DNA of 18,439 bases from assembly GCA_964547525.1 (NCBI GenBank), contig CAZJOD010000068.1, positions 1 to 18,439 on the forward strand, read 5' to 3'. The stretch is from CAZJOD01 sp964547525. GTDB taxonomy: Bacteria; Bacillota; Clostridia; JAAYHZ01. A program made the translations under genes and the position numbers. The notes below the pieces were generated by a model. It worked only from the letters and a program-made list of their open reading frames with translations, ran no database searches and was not told the origin of the DNA. Shown here piece after piece: positions 1 to 7,085 of the stretch. Numbering within the stretch: the stretch's first letter is position 1; each line of letters starts with the position of its first letter.

Positions 1-67
1 CAATAATTAAGGCATTTTAGCGTTGTACCACCACTTTTCTAAAAGTCAATGTTACATTTAATCGTTT

Positions 68-760
68 TCACACTGTCTGCCGCCCCCTTGATTCAGTTAA
101 AAGGGCGGATAGCTTTTTTATATCTTTTTCACCCGGAATACTTTCTACTCCCGTCATGACATCAATAAATTTCGCCCCTGTATTCTTTAGTATATTTATG
201 ACATTCTCTGCATTTATGCCGCCTGCAATTATGACAGGCTTTGAAGAAAATTTTAATATTTGTTTGCAAAAATCAAGATCCGTTTCGCAACCCTTTAAAG
301 AAGCATTCGATGGAGTGCGGGAATCCGCAAGCAACCCGTAAACACCGCATTTACACAGCTTTTCAACGATTATTTCAATGTCAGAAGTATTAAATTGTGA
401 TATACGGTCCTCGATTTTCGGAGGCACGGTTTTGATAACATCAATGTTCAATTTTTGCAGGGAATCACAGATGATTTTTGTATCTTCCAATGTTTCCTTA
501 TAATGAAGCTGCACTATATCAGGGCGCAAATAAGTTGCAAGATCGATTATTTTTTCGCAAGGTCCGCCGGTAACAATGCAGCTTCTAAAGGGAGGTTTGA
601 CCATTTTTAATAACGGCAACGTCTCTTTACGGGTTAAATTCCAAGGTACCTGTATGGGATATTCCGTAACAAAACCAAGAATATTAACACCTAAATCCAT
701 GCACAATCGTACGTCGTTTTCATGTTTTAATCCGCATATTTTCACATTGATTTCATCCAT
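68..760 (-). CDS. trpF: Phosphoribosylanthranilate isomerase TrpF (divergent type)
   Basis: Predicted to isomerise N-(5'-phosphoribosyl)anthranilate to CdRP, the third pathway-specific step of tryptophan synthesis, as a cytosolic TIM barrel. The N-terminus carries the KICG motif (Lys7-Gly10) with the family's catalytic cysteine, and a later strand has LLADSRTP, supplying the expected aspartate. The phosphate-loop end has AGGINAENV. The segment after the second strand reads GFVTEYPIQVPWNL rather than the usual SPRYV type, so this is a divergent branch. I chose ATG at 760, which overlaps the trpC stop as TGATG. An in-frame TTG at 763 is the alternative; a GGAGG lies upstream of both. It is the last trp gene in the window, and no clear terminator follows in positions 1-67. 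Confidence 0.9.
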   Translation of the reverse strand: MDEINVKICGLKHENDVRLCMDLGVNILGFVTEYPIQVPWNLTRKETLPLLKMVKPPFRSCIVTGGPCEKIIDLATYLRPDIVQLHYKETLEDTKIICDSLQKLNIDVIKTVPPKIEDRISQFNTSDIEIIVEKLCKCGVYGLLADSRTPSNASLKGCETDLDFCKQILKFSSKPVIIAGGINAENVINILKNTGAKFIDVMTGVESIPGEKDIKKLSALLTESRGRQTV

Positions 761-1467
761 CAAGAAAGATCCTCCATCCCTTTGCTAAGTGCCAAATAGA
801 ACTTTTCCATATTTTTCGCTTGCCAAATTGCCGTACCCACTAATACCGCGCTAGCACCGGCTCGAACGGCATCTTGCACTTGTGAAGGTGTTTTAATTGA
901 GCTTTCGGATATTAATATGGCATCTTTTGGTTTATACTCTGCCAATGATTTTGTGGCGGAGATGTTTCCGTCGTCTTTTTCAAGTTTTAAAATATTACGA
1001 TTGTTTATACCCACAAGCTTTGCGCCGATTTTACCGGCTATTATTAATTCTTCTTTGCTATGAGCCTCAACTAGCGGCTGGAGTCCAATTATTATCGCTT
1101 GTTCATACAGTTTCATCAGTAACGGAAGCGGTTGTTTTGCACATATGAGCAATACAGCATCCGCGCCTGATTCTTTTGTTATCTTAAGATCTTCTGTGTT
1201 AGTGATAAAATCTTTTCGAAGCACGGGAAGTTTGGTTTCGTTTACAACTTGTTGTAGAAGCTTTATTGAACCGCCAAAGTTTTTTTCTTCGGTTACAACA
1301 GACAATGCGGGAGCACCTGTTTCGGTCAATCGTTTTGCCACATCCACAGGATTTCTTCCCTGTAAAAGATCACCTTCTTTTGGGGATATGCACTTTATAT
1401 CGGGAATGACAGGGATGAATCCCGCATTTTTTCTTGCAATCAATGCATCGGAAAATTTTGTATTCAT
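760..1467 (-). CDS. trpC: Indole-3-glycerol-phosphate synthase TrpC (short form)
   Basis: Predicted to close the indole ring, turning CdRP into indole-3-glycerol phosphate, the substrate of the TrpA subunit. Recognisable active-site elements of the TIM barrel are DIKCISPKEG (Asp23, Lys25), RKDF (Lys85), LVEAH (Glu134), GINNRN (Asn155/156) and SESSI (Glu188). Two things are odd. At 235 residues it lacks roughly the first 30-40 residues seen in usual IGPS proteins (about 255-265). The motif normally written AEIK is PDIK, so the catalytic Glu is replaced by Asp. GGAG sits six bases before the ATG and overlaps the trpD stop, suggesting translational coupling. The stop overlaps the trpF start. The other active-site residues are intact, so I expect a working enzyme. 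Confidence 0.92.
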   Translation of the reverse strand: MNTKFSDALIARKNAGFIPVIPDIKCISPKEGDLLQGRNPVDVAKRLTETGAPALSVVTEEKNFGGSIKLLQQVVNETKLPVLRKDFITNTEDLKITKESGADAVLLICAKQPLPLLMKLYEQAIIIGLQPLVEAHSKEELIIAGKIGAKLVGINNRNILKLEKDDGNISATKSLAEYKPKDAILISESSIKTPSQVQDAVRAGASAVLVGTAIWQAKNMEKFYLALSKGMEDLS

Positions 1468-1470
1468 TAT

Positions 1471-2496
1471 TTACTCCATAAACGAATTTGACAATTTACA
1501 TAGACTATTGAGTTTTTCTGCCGCTGCCCCACTGTCTATCAATTGACCGGCAAGGGCAATACCATCTTTAAAATTATCAACTTTGCCGCCTACTTTTAAT
1601 GCTCCTGCGGCATTTAAAATGATTGCATTTCTTCTTGGACCTGTTATTTCACCTGAGAAGACACCACGTATTGTTTTTGCGTTTTCTTCGGGAGTGCCTG
1701 TTTTAATCTCTTCGAGTGTACAGCGACTGATGCCAAAATCTTCAGGTTGGATTTCATAAGTTGTGATATTACCATCTTTTAGCTCATTGATTCTGGTTGT
1801 GCCAAGCAGAGAGATTTCATCCATACCGTCTAAGCCGTGCACAAACATGGCATTCGTGTATCCGAGTTCTTTGGCCACATAAGCTACGGTATCAAGAAGC
1901 TCAGGCTTGTAAACGCCAAGAATGTGTCTAGGTGCAAAAGCAGGGTTGATCAACGGACCGATGATGGTATAAAAAATGGTTTTGATACCAAGGTCCGATT
2001 CGGCAGGCAGAACTTTGCACATTACCGGATGGAACAAAGGTGCGTAAATGAACGCGATTCCTATGTCTTCAATAAGCTTTTCGGCTTGAGCGGGTGTAAG
2101 GTTTATATTAACCCCTAAAGCCTCCAGCACATCAGCACTGCCGGATAGGCTGGAAATGGAACGGCTGCCATGCTTGGCGATAGGAATTCCCGCCGCCGCG
2201 GCAACAATAGCGGTTGCTGTGGAAATATTAAATGTGCTCAAGCCGCCGCCGGTTCCACAGGTGTCCATCATATCTTCTTTGACATTGGGCTTTAACGGAA
2301 CACAGTTTTCTCGCATTGCTTTTGCGATATAAGACATTTCCTTCAACGAAGCACCCTTCATCAATAGTGCAACTTGAAAACCCGCTATCTGAACGTCGCT
2401 GACTTCATCATTATTGATGGCTCTTATAAGTTCGAAAATCTCTTGTTTAGACAATTCCTGATTGGTTGTCGCTTTGCTTAATATGTTTTTGTACAT
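1471..2496 (-). CDS. trpD: Anthranilate phosphoribosyltransferase TrpD
   Basis: Predicted to join anthranilate and PRPP to give phosphoribosylanthranilate. The 341-residue protein has the normal single-domain length with no fused TrpG amidotransferase. The N-terminal helical domain is followed by the PRPP-binding region DTCGTGGG (residues 78-85), then STFNIST, AKHGSRS and SGSADVLEALG. The metal-binding GMDEIS segment lies near residue 220. The glycine loop is unusual: most TrpD proteins have GTGGD followed by another residue before TFN, whereas here it is GTGGG-L-STFN, one residue shorter and without the Asp. An AAGGAGG ribosome site precedes the ATG. The gene lies 25 bases after trpA and 3 bases before trpC, so it is co-transcribed. 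Confidence 0.94.
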   Translation of the reverse strand: MYKNILSKATTNQELSKQEIFELIRAINNDEVSDVQIAGFQVALLMKGASLKEMSYIAKAMRENCVPLKPNVKEDMMDTCGTGGGLSTFNISTATAIVAAAAGIPIAKHGSRSISSLSGSADVLEALGVNINLTPAQAEKLIEDIGIAFIYAPLFHPVMCKVLPAESDLGIKTIFYTIIGPLINPAFAPRHILGVYKPELLDTVAYVAKELGYTNAMFVHGLDGMDEISLLGTTRINELKDGNITTYEIQPEDFGISRCTLEEIKTGTPEENAKTIRGVFSGEITGPRRNAIILNAAGALKVGGKVDNFKDGIALAGQLIDSGAAAEKLNSLCKLSNSFME

Positions 2497-2521
2497 ATCA
2501 ATGCCCTCCTTATTAATTTAT

Positions 2522-3301
2522 TTATAATGTATCGTCAATGCCTTTTCTCATCTTACGGATGTATTCGGCAACAACGTTAACGCTTTTGTTTCCTGATTGT
2601 GAGATTAACTTTATAATGGCGGATCCGACAATTACTCCGTCGGATAGCTTTGAAAAACTGCCGGCCTGTTCGGGTGTGGAAATGCCGAAGCCTATTGCAC
2701 ACGGAACATCAGTGACTTCACGAATTTTTTGTACTATATCCCCGATATCCGTTTTAATATCGGTCCGCACCCCGGTAACACCAAGGGAAGATACGCAATA
2801 GATGAATCCTTTAGCTTCTTTTGCTATCATAGTTATTCTTTCTTCCGAGGTAGGAGCGATTAATGATATGGAATCAATTCCATGAATCTCGCAGGCTTCC
2901 GCTAATTCGTCTTTTTCCTCAAACGGCATATCCGGAACGATAATGCCGTCAATGCCACATTTTGCACATTTGCTTAAAAATCTTTCCTTGCCGTAGACAT
3001 AAATAGGATTGATATAAGTCATAAACAGCAATGGAATATCCGTTTTTTCACGAATACGGGTGATCATGTCAAATAACTTGTCAGTGGTGCATCCGCCTTT
3101 TAATGCACACTCGTCTGCTTCTTGAATAACAGTACCTTCGGCAACGGGATCGGAAAACGGAATACCGATTTCGATCAGGTCGGCGCCTGCCGCGGCCATG
3201 GCGGGAACCAATCTTTCTGTGGTTTCTATATCAGGATAGCCGCCTGTTACAAATGCGATTAACGCCTTTTTGTTTTCAAAGGCTTTTTGAATTCTACTCA
3301 T
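2522..3301 (-). CDS. trpA: Tryptophan synthase alpha subunit TrpA
   Basis: Predicted to cleave indole-3-glycerol phosphate to indole and glyceraldehyde-3-phosphate, passing indole to TrpB through the complex tunnel. The 259-residue TIM barrel shows FVTGGYPD at the N-terminus, LIEIGIPFSDP with the catalytic Glu44 (E. coli Glu49), and the phosphate-binding segment with VIVGSAI near the C-terminus. The residue aligned with catalytic Asp60 of E. coli is Glu55, in VAEGTVIQ. The ATG overlaps the last 8 bases of trpB (ATGAGTAG), a typical arrangement for this pair. A run of six G residues lies nine bases upstream and can serve as the ribosome site. Confidence 0.95.
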   Translation of the reverse strand: MSRIQKAFENKKALIAFVTGGYPDIETTERLVPAMAAAGADLIEIGIPFSDPVAEGTVIQEADECALKGGCTTDKLFDMITRIREKTDIPLLFMTYINPIYVYGKERFLSKCAKCGIDGIIVPDMPFEEKDELAEACEIHGIDSISLIAPTSEERITMIAKEAKGFIYCVSSLGVTGVRTDIKTDIGDIVQKIREVTDVPCAIGFGISTPEQAGSFSKLSDGVIVGSAIIKLISQSGNKSVNVVAEYIRKMRKGIDDTL

Positions 3302-4478
3302 AAAGATTTACCCCCCTATATCTTGCAATTGCCGCTACATCCTTATCACCTCGTCCTGATACGTTTATAACGATTATCCGGTCTTTCTCCATTTTAGGCG
3401 CCAGCTCCAAAGCATATGCAACGGCATGGGAGCTTTCGATTGCAGGAATGATTCCCTCCATGCGTGACAGGTATTCGAATGCGTTCACAGCTTGGTCGTC
3501 GGTAATTGCAACGTATTGTGCTCTTCCTGTGTCGAAGAGCTCCGCGTGTTCCGGCCCAACTCCCGGGTAGTCAAGACCTGCTGAGATGGAGTAAACCGGA
3601 GCAATCTGTCCGTATTGATCCTGGCAGAAGTAAGATTTCATACCATGGAAGATACCTACTGTGCCGGTTGTAATGGTTGCTGCGTTTTTGACAGTGTTCA
3701 CACCAAGGCCTGCGGCTTCACAGCCGATTAGTTTTACAGACGGATCCTTTATGAATTCGTAAAAAGCGCCTATGGCATTGCTTCCGCCGCCCACACAAGC
3801 GATGACGACATCGGGAAGTCTTCCTTCTTCCTCTTTTAACTGCGCTTTGATTTCTTCACCTATGATTTTTTGAAAATCTCGCACGATTGTGGGAAATGGG
3901 TGAGGGCCCATAACCGAACCTAACACATACATGGTATCATCCATACGAGAAGTCCATTCGCGCATGGTTTCATTTACCGCATCTTTGAGTGTCATAGTTC
4001 CGCTTGTGACCGGATGAACTTTAGCACCTAAAAGTTCCATACGAAACACGTTTAACGCCTGCCGCTCGGTGTCTTCTTTACCCATGAAAATGTGGCATTC
4101 CATACCCATAAGAGCGGCTGCGGTCGCAGTTGCGACACCATGCTGTCCTGCTCCTGTTTCCGCGATAACCCTTGTCTTTCCCATTTTTTTGCCAAGAAGT
4201 ACCTGGCCTAAAACATTGTTAATTTTATGGGAACCTGTGTGATTTAAGTCCTCTCGTTTTAAATATATTTTTGCTCCGCCAAGATCTTTTGTCATCTTTT
4301 CGGCATAATACAATAGGGACGGCCTACCGGCATATTTTTTTAATAGTCCGTTAAGTTCGTTCTGAAAATCCGCATCATTCTTATAGTACTCGTATGACGC
4401 TTCAAGCTCTTGAACCGCGTTCATCAAAATCTCCGGTATGTATTGCCCGCCGTAGTTTCCAAACCTTCCTTTTTTCAT
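3294..4478 (-). CDS. trpB: Tryptophan synthase beta subunit TrpB
   Basis: Predicted PLP enzyme that condenses indole with serine to give tryptophan, in complex with TrpA. The 394-residue length matches classical TrpB1. The PLP lysine is Lys85 in HTGSHKINN, the catalytic AETGAGQHG contains Glu107, and the PLP-phosphate loop is GGGSNA (230-235). The N-terminus GRFGNYGGQYIPE is the standard TrpB1 opening. GGGAGG lies 8 bases before the ATG. It is the first gene after the T-box leader, an uncommon position, since trp operons usually begin with trpE and end with trpB-trpA. Confidence 0.97.
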   Translation of the reverse strand: MKKGRFGNYGGQYIPEILMNAVQELEASYEYYKNDADFQNELNGLLKKYAGRPSLLYYAEKMTKDLGGAKIYLKREDLNHTGSHKINNVLGQVLLGKKMGKTRVIAETGAGQHGVATATAAALMGMECHIFMGKEDTERQALNVFRMELLGAKVHPVTSGTMTLKDAVNETMREWTSRMDDTMYVLGSVMGPHPFPTIVRDFQKIIGEEIKAQLKEEEGRLPDVVIACVGGGSNAIGAFYEFIKDPSVKLIGCEAAGLGVNTVKNAATITTGTVGIFHGMKSYFCQDQYGQIAPVYSISAGLDYPGVGPEHAELFDTGRAQYVAITDDQAVNAFEYLSRMEGIIPAIESSHAVAYALELAPKMEKDRIIVINVSGRGDKDVAAIARYRGVNLYE

Positions 4479-4528
4479 GTAACCCGCCTCCCGGTATTTA
4501 TTTAATATTTTCTTTCATTCTATAAGCA

Positions 4529-4568
4529 ATAAAAAAAGCTCTTATCCTATAACATAGGACAAAAGCTT
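4529..4568 (-). terminator. T-box-controlled intrinsic terminator
   Basis: On the minus strand, AAGCTTTTGTCCTAT (4568-4554) can pair over 15 positions with ATAGGATAAGAGCTT (4550-4536) around a GTT loop, including two G-U pairs. Seven T residues span the stem base and tract (4537-4531). It lies directly after the T-box, so it is the alternative fold to the antiterminator. Confidence 0.93.
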
Positions 4569-4814
4569 ATATTTCTTCTGCGGTACCACCTAATTTGATG
4601 CGAATGCATCCACTCAATTTCCGTACTATCATACGTATTCCCTTGATAACGGGTGGAAATCCCGTTGGGCATTACTAAGTCAAAGACTTTTCCTACCACC
4701 TTTATGAGTCCATTCCATACTTTATCGTTTATTGCATTTCCACCGGCAGCAACTCTCTTTAAAACAATTTAAAGCATGTACTCTTCTCAATCAACAGTTT
4801 AACTTTTTAAAATT
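4529..4814 (-). promoter_or_regulatory. Tryptophan-specific T-box leader of the trp operon
   Basis: This RNA leader should sense uncharged tRNA-Trp and allow read-through into trpB when tryptophan is short. Reading the minus strand, the T-box AGGTGGTACCGCAG lies at 4591-4578, just before the terminator. The Stem I specifier loop is recognisable: AGTA at 4782-4779 opposes GAA, followed by TGG (4712-4710) and A. These are enclosed by CATGC/GTATG on one side and GAG/CTC on the other. UGG is the only Trp codon, matching the operon. The Stem I apical part (AGAGAG, then GCTGCCGGTGGAAATGC) and a small GATGC/GCATC hairpin at 4610-4597 are also visible. Transcription should start near 4814, about 335 bases before the trpB start. 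Confidence 0.93.
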
Positions 4815-4820
4815 TTTCTT

Positions 4821-4849
4821 ATAGTACTATAACTTTTAATGTTTGTCAA
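4821..4849 (-). promoter_or_regulatory. Sigma-A-type promoter of the trp operon
   Basis: A perfect -35 TTGACA (4849-4844) and a -10 TACTAT (4826-4821) are separated by 17 bases on the minus strand. The predicted start, near 4814, is just upstream of T-box Stem I. Confidence 0.8.
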
Positions 4850-4936
4850 ATACTTTTTTGCCTTTTTTAATAGAAATTTTTTTCAAATTTTTCAATTTTT
4901 TTTAATTTCTCCTTTTAATCTTATTTTTCAATCTAA

Positions 4937-5230
4937 AAAATTACAGATATCGATGAAAATTACATTGAATCTTTGAATTTATACCATGATGGAACAAGAC
5001 CTAAATAAAATCTTTGCAGAAGATAGTTGTCTTACTTTTTAATACCGGATTTTCAGGTTAATTTATCATATCAAGCTCATTCCTATATTTTGAAATCATG
5101 TAACGCTTTAGTTAATGAAAAATTTATAAAAGCTGTTATCTTTAAAGATTCTATTATACTAATGTTGTGCACTAAAGAAGGTGATTATAGGCTTGACAGT
5201 AGGGTTGTGGGAGCAAACTTCTGTATGTAA
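4937..5230 (+). pseudogene. Possible decayed coding patch
   Basis: Between the trp promoter and the DUF3791 operon lies a stretch with protein-like codons but no intact gene. One frame runs from 4937 as KITDIDENYIESLNLYHDGT, meets TAA and TAG stops near 4997-5026, and resumes from 5027 to 5230 with a lysine/aspartate-rich 67-codon segment. An overlapping frame from ATG 4986 (MMEQDLNKIF) would join the same downstream segment if the T5 run at 5036-5040 had one more T. No ribosome site precedes either possible start. I do not recognise the family. It is either a dead gene or chance coding-like sequence. Confidence 0.25.
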
Positions 5231-5295
5231 CGTTTATTTCTTAATGGAATTTTTGTTTTAAGTGTACTTACGGTGTGATTTATGGTAATATTTGT

Positions 5296-5324
5296 TTGTG
5301 GAGCTTAATTAGCTTAATCATATT
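5296..5324 (+). promoter_or_regulatory. Candidate promoter with tandem 9-mer in the spacer
   Basis: TTGTGG (5296-5301) and CATATT (5319-5324) have a 17-base spacing. The spacer is almost filled by a tandem repeat, AGCTTAATT then AGCTTAATC (5302-5319). Both boxes are weak matches to consensus; TATATT at 5326-5331 is an alternative -10. The repeat could be an operator for self-regulation of the following operon. Confidence 0.35.
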
Positions 5325-5366
5325 TTATATTATTGCTTATCAAATAAATAATTGGAGGTTTGATAC

Positions 5367-5567
5367 ATGAGTAAATTGTCGTTTAAAGTGTTTTGTATAG
5401 AGAATTATAGTAATCACATCGGCAAACCTAGTAACGAGGTTTACACTTTATTTGATAATGAAGGCTTACTTGAGCTACTTGACAGCGATTATGAAGATTT
5501 ACATGGAATGGGAATGGAATATTTAATGCAGTTTTTTGATGAATATCTCGGAGGTAGGATGCAATGA
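5367..5567 (+). CDS. DUF3791-like small protein, first gene of the ART-like module
   Basis: A 66-residue acidic protein. The layout KVFCIENYSNHIGKPSNEVYTLFDNEGLLELL followed by DYEDLHGMGMEYLMQFFDEYL resembles DUF3791 proteins, which are short helical proteins commonly encoded beside DUF3990 genes (recalled from family knowledge, not searched). GGAGG sits 8 bases before the ATG. The stop overlaps the next start as ATGA, so translation is coupled to the DUF3990 gene. A role as antitoxin or partner of that gene is inference from size, charge and position. No DNA-binding motif is obvious. Confidence 0.75.
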   Translation: MSKLSFKVFCIENYSNHIGKPSNEVYTLFDNEGLLELLDSDYEDLHGMGMEYLMQFFDEYLGGRMQ

Positions 5568-6061
5568 TTGTTTACCACGGTTCTATATTGGAAATAAAAA
5601 AACCGGAAATCATAAAACGAGAGATAGGACGGGACTTTGGATTTGCGTTTTACACAACTGATATTAGAGAACAATCCGAACGTTGGGCTGTTCGCAAAGC
5701 AAAAATTGAAAACAGAAAACCGGATAAATCTTGTGTACCCGTAGTTAATATTTACGAATGGGATAATAATATCAACAATCTTAGAATAAAAGCTTTTGAA
5801 GGTACTTCCATGAAATGGCTAGATTTGGTTATAAATTGTAGAAGCAATATCAATTTTATTCATGGTTTCGATATTGTAATTGGCAAGATTGCAAATGATA
5901 ATGTAGGCGAAACAATCTCTTTTGTTATGCAAGATATTATGCGAAAAGAAGATGCTATGGAACGCCTAAAATTTGAAAAAATTAATAACCAGATTGCCTT
6001 TTGCACAGAAAAAGCATTACAATCGTTGACATTTATCAAAAGCTATATTGTTAGGAGTTGA
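5564..6061 (+). CDS. DUF3990 protein, ADP-ribosyltransferase-like
   Basis: A 165-residue protein matching the DUF3990 pattern: MIVYHGS at the N-terminus, DFGFAFYTTDIREQSERWA at residues 24-42, HGFDIVIGKIANDNVGETI around residues 105-123, and a C-terminal RLKFEKINNQIAFCTEKAL. As I recall, DUF3990 belongs to the ADP-ribosyl superfamily. The N-terminal His, the Tyr of FYTT and the Glu of NVGET are candidates for a His-Tyr-Glu NAD-binding/catalytic set. It has no signal peptide. GGAGG lies 9 bases before an ATG that overlaps the preceding stop. Flanked by two small genes in one operon, it is the plausible effector or toxin of a three-gene module. The target is unknown. Confidence 0.78.
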   Translation: MIVYHGSILEIKKPEIIKREIGRDFGFAFYTTDIREQSERWAVRKAKIENRKPDKSCVPVVNIYEWDNNINNLRIKAFEGTSMKWLDLVINCRSNINFIHGFDIVIGKIANDNVGETISFVMQDIMRKEDAMERLKFEKINNQIAFCTEKALQSLTFIKSYIVRS

Positions 6062-6065
6062 GAAA

Positions 6066-6293
6066 ATGAAACACTATATAACAAGAGCAGCGATTCTACC
6101 TGTTATAATAAACTTGATTATTGATAAATATAAGGTGAGTGAAAAAGAAGCATTAAGAGCATTTTATAATTCGGCAACAGGTGCTTCTTTTGCTGATGAT
6201 GATACAGGTTTATATGGACAGTCCCCAAATTTCATATTCGGATTATATGAGCTTGAAATGAATGAAAAGATGGAGTCTATAAACGATATTTAA
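6066..6293 (+). CDS. Small partner protein of the DUF3990 module
   Basis: A 75-residue protein: a helical N-terminus (AAILPVIINLIIDKYKVSEKEALRAFYNS) followed by a conserved-looking TGASFADDDTGLYGQSPNFI segment and an acidic tail. I recall similar small proteins next to DUF3990 genes but know no assigned function. I place the start at ATG 6066 because AGGAG (6053-6057) sits 8 bases upstream. An in-frame TTG at 6048 would overlap the ribosome site. The gap to the DUF3990 stop is 4 bases. Antitoxin or specificity partner is an inference. Confidence 0.65.
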   Translation: MKHYITRAAILPVIINLIIDKYKVSEKEALRAFYNSATGASFADDDTGLYGQSPNFIFGLYELEMNEKMESINDI

Positions 6294-6310
6294 TTCCATA
6301 TTTTAGGGAT

Positions 6311-6356
6311 GTATCTATTAAACTAAAATTATCTTTATGTATATTTATATAGATAC
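6311..6356. repeat. Inverted repeat after the DUF3990 operon
   Basis: GTATCTAT (6311-6318) and ATAGATAC (6349-6356) form a perfect 8-base inverted repeat with a 30-base loop, followed by TTTATAAAG. It could be a weak terminator for the upstream operon. The long loop makes this doubtful. Confidence 0.3.
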
Positions 6357-6403
6357 TTTATAAAGAAAACCAATAATCATGAGCGCAGTCGATTGCCCTT
6401 CCC

Positions 6404-6441
6404 GGTGAATCAAAAGAACCGCATATCCCCCTGATTCCTCC
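6404..6441 (-). repeat. REP-like palindrome upstream of methyltransferase copy 1
   Basis: Read on the minus strand it goes GAATCAGGGGGA (6437-6426), then TATG, CGGTTCTTTTGATTC (6421-6407). GAATC and GATTC are inverted ends around a G-run and CGG core. This matches a class of short palindromes (xTCAGGGGGACGGTTCTTTTGAx) that I recall as scattered in clostridial genomes and linked to IS200-like REP-associated transposases. It stands out from the AT-rich surroundings. The core carries an extra TATG. Confidence 0.5.
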
Positions 6442-6493
6442 GATACAAAAATACATGTTATGCACATTCGTTAAAAAAAGTGGATTAGTTGAA

Positions 6494-7085
6494 AATAAAG
6501 AGGTGATAAAAATGGTTCACCCATGGGAGAAGATCGATTTAAATACTTATGAAAAACATATGTCGACTGCTGCTGTTTATCAATTGCAAACTTTAAATAA
6601 AATTACTGAAGAACAGCTTACTGATTATAATTCTACAACAGTTTCCATACTTGGCATCGCGGGTGGTAATGGTCTTGATATAATAAACAATGCAGTCATG
6701 AAAAAGATATATTGCATAGATGTGAACGGAAAGTATCTGGAAGCGGTTAAAATTCGTTATTCATGTTTATTGGATGTTTTAGAATTTATTTGTTGTGATT
6801 TAACCAATAATGATGTTATCCTACCGGTTTCGGATTTATATATATGTAATCTAATAATTGAATATTTGGGAATAGAAACGTTTGCAAAATTGTTAAAAAG
6901 AAGTTGGTATAATATGAATAAAGTTTCTTGCGTTATACAGAAAAACAATGCCATTGATTTTGTAAGTCCCACCAATGATGCGGCGGCATTTAATCCGATT
7001 TTATCAATACATCATGATATTCATGAAAACAACCTTATTAGGGCTCTTGAGGTGATTGGATTGACTTGTATCAATAGGAAAAATT
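6494..7085 (+). repeat. Direct repeat, left copy (methyltransferase)
   Basis: This segment is repeated at 9149-9740. From the ATG onward, 573 of 574 positions are identical, the exception being G/A at 7051 versus 9706. Two further differences lie in the 18 bases upstream of the ATG. Identity stops exactly at 7085, where a GC-rich palindrome begins. Confidence 0.97.

Noticed and set aside
1..67. GTGGTGGTAC on the minus strand after trpF resembles a T-box core
   Set aside because: Only about 40 bases separate it from the trpF stop, leaving no room for Stem I, and the bases after GGTAC do not complete the usual CCGCG.
6455..6511. Extended N-terminus for methyltransferase copy 1 from ATG 6455
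   Set aside because: The extension is not present in copy 2, and both copies share a ribosome site directly before the common ATG.
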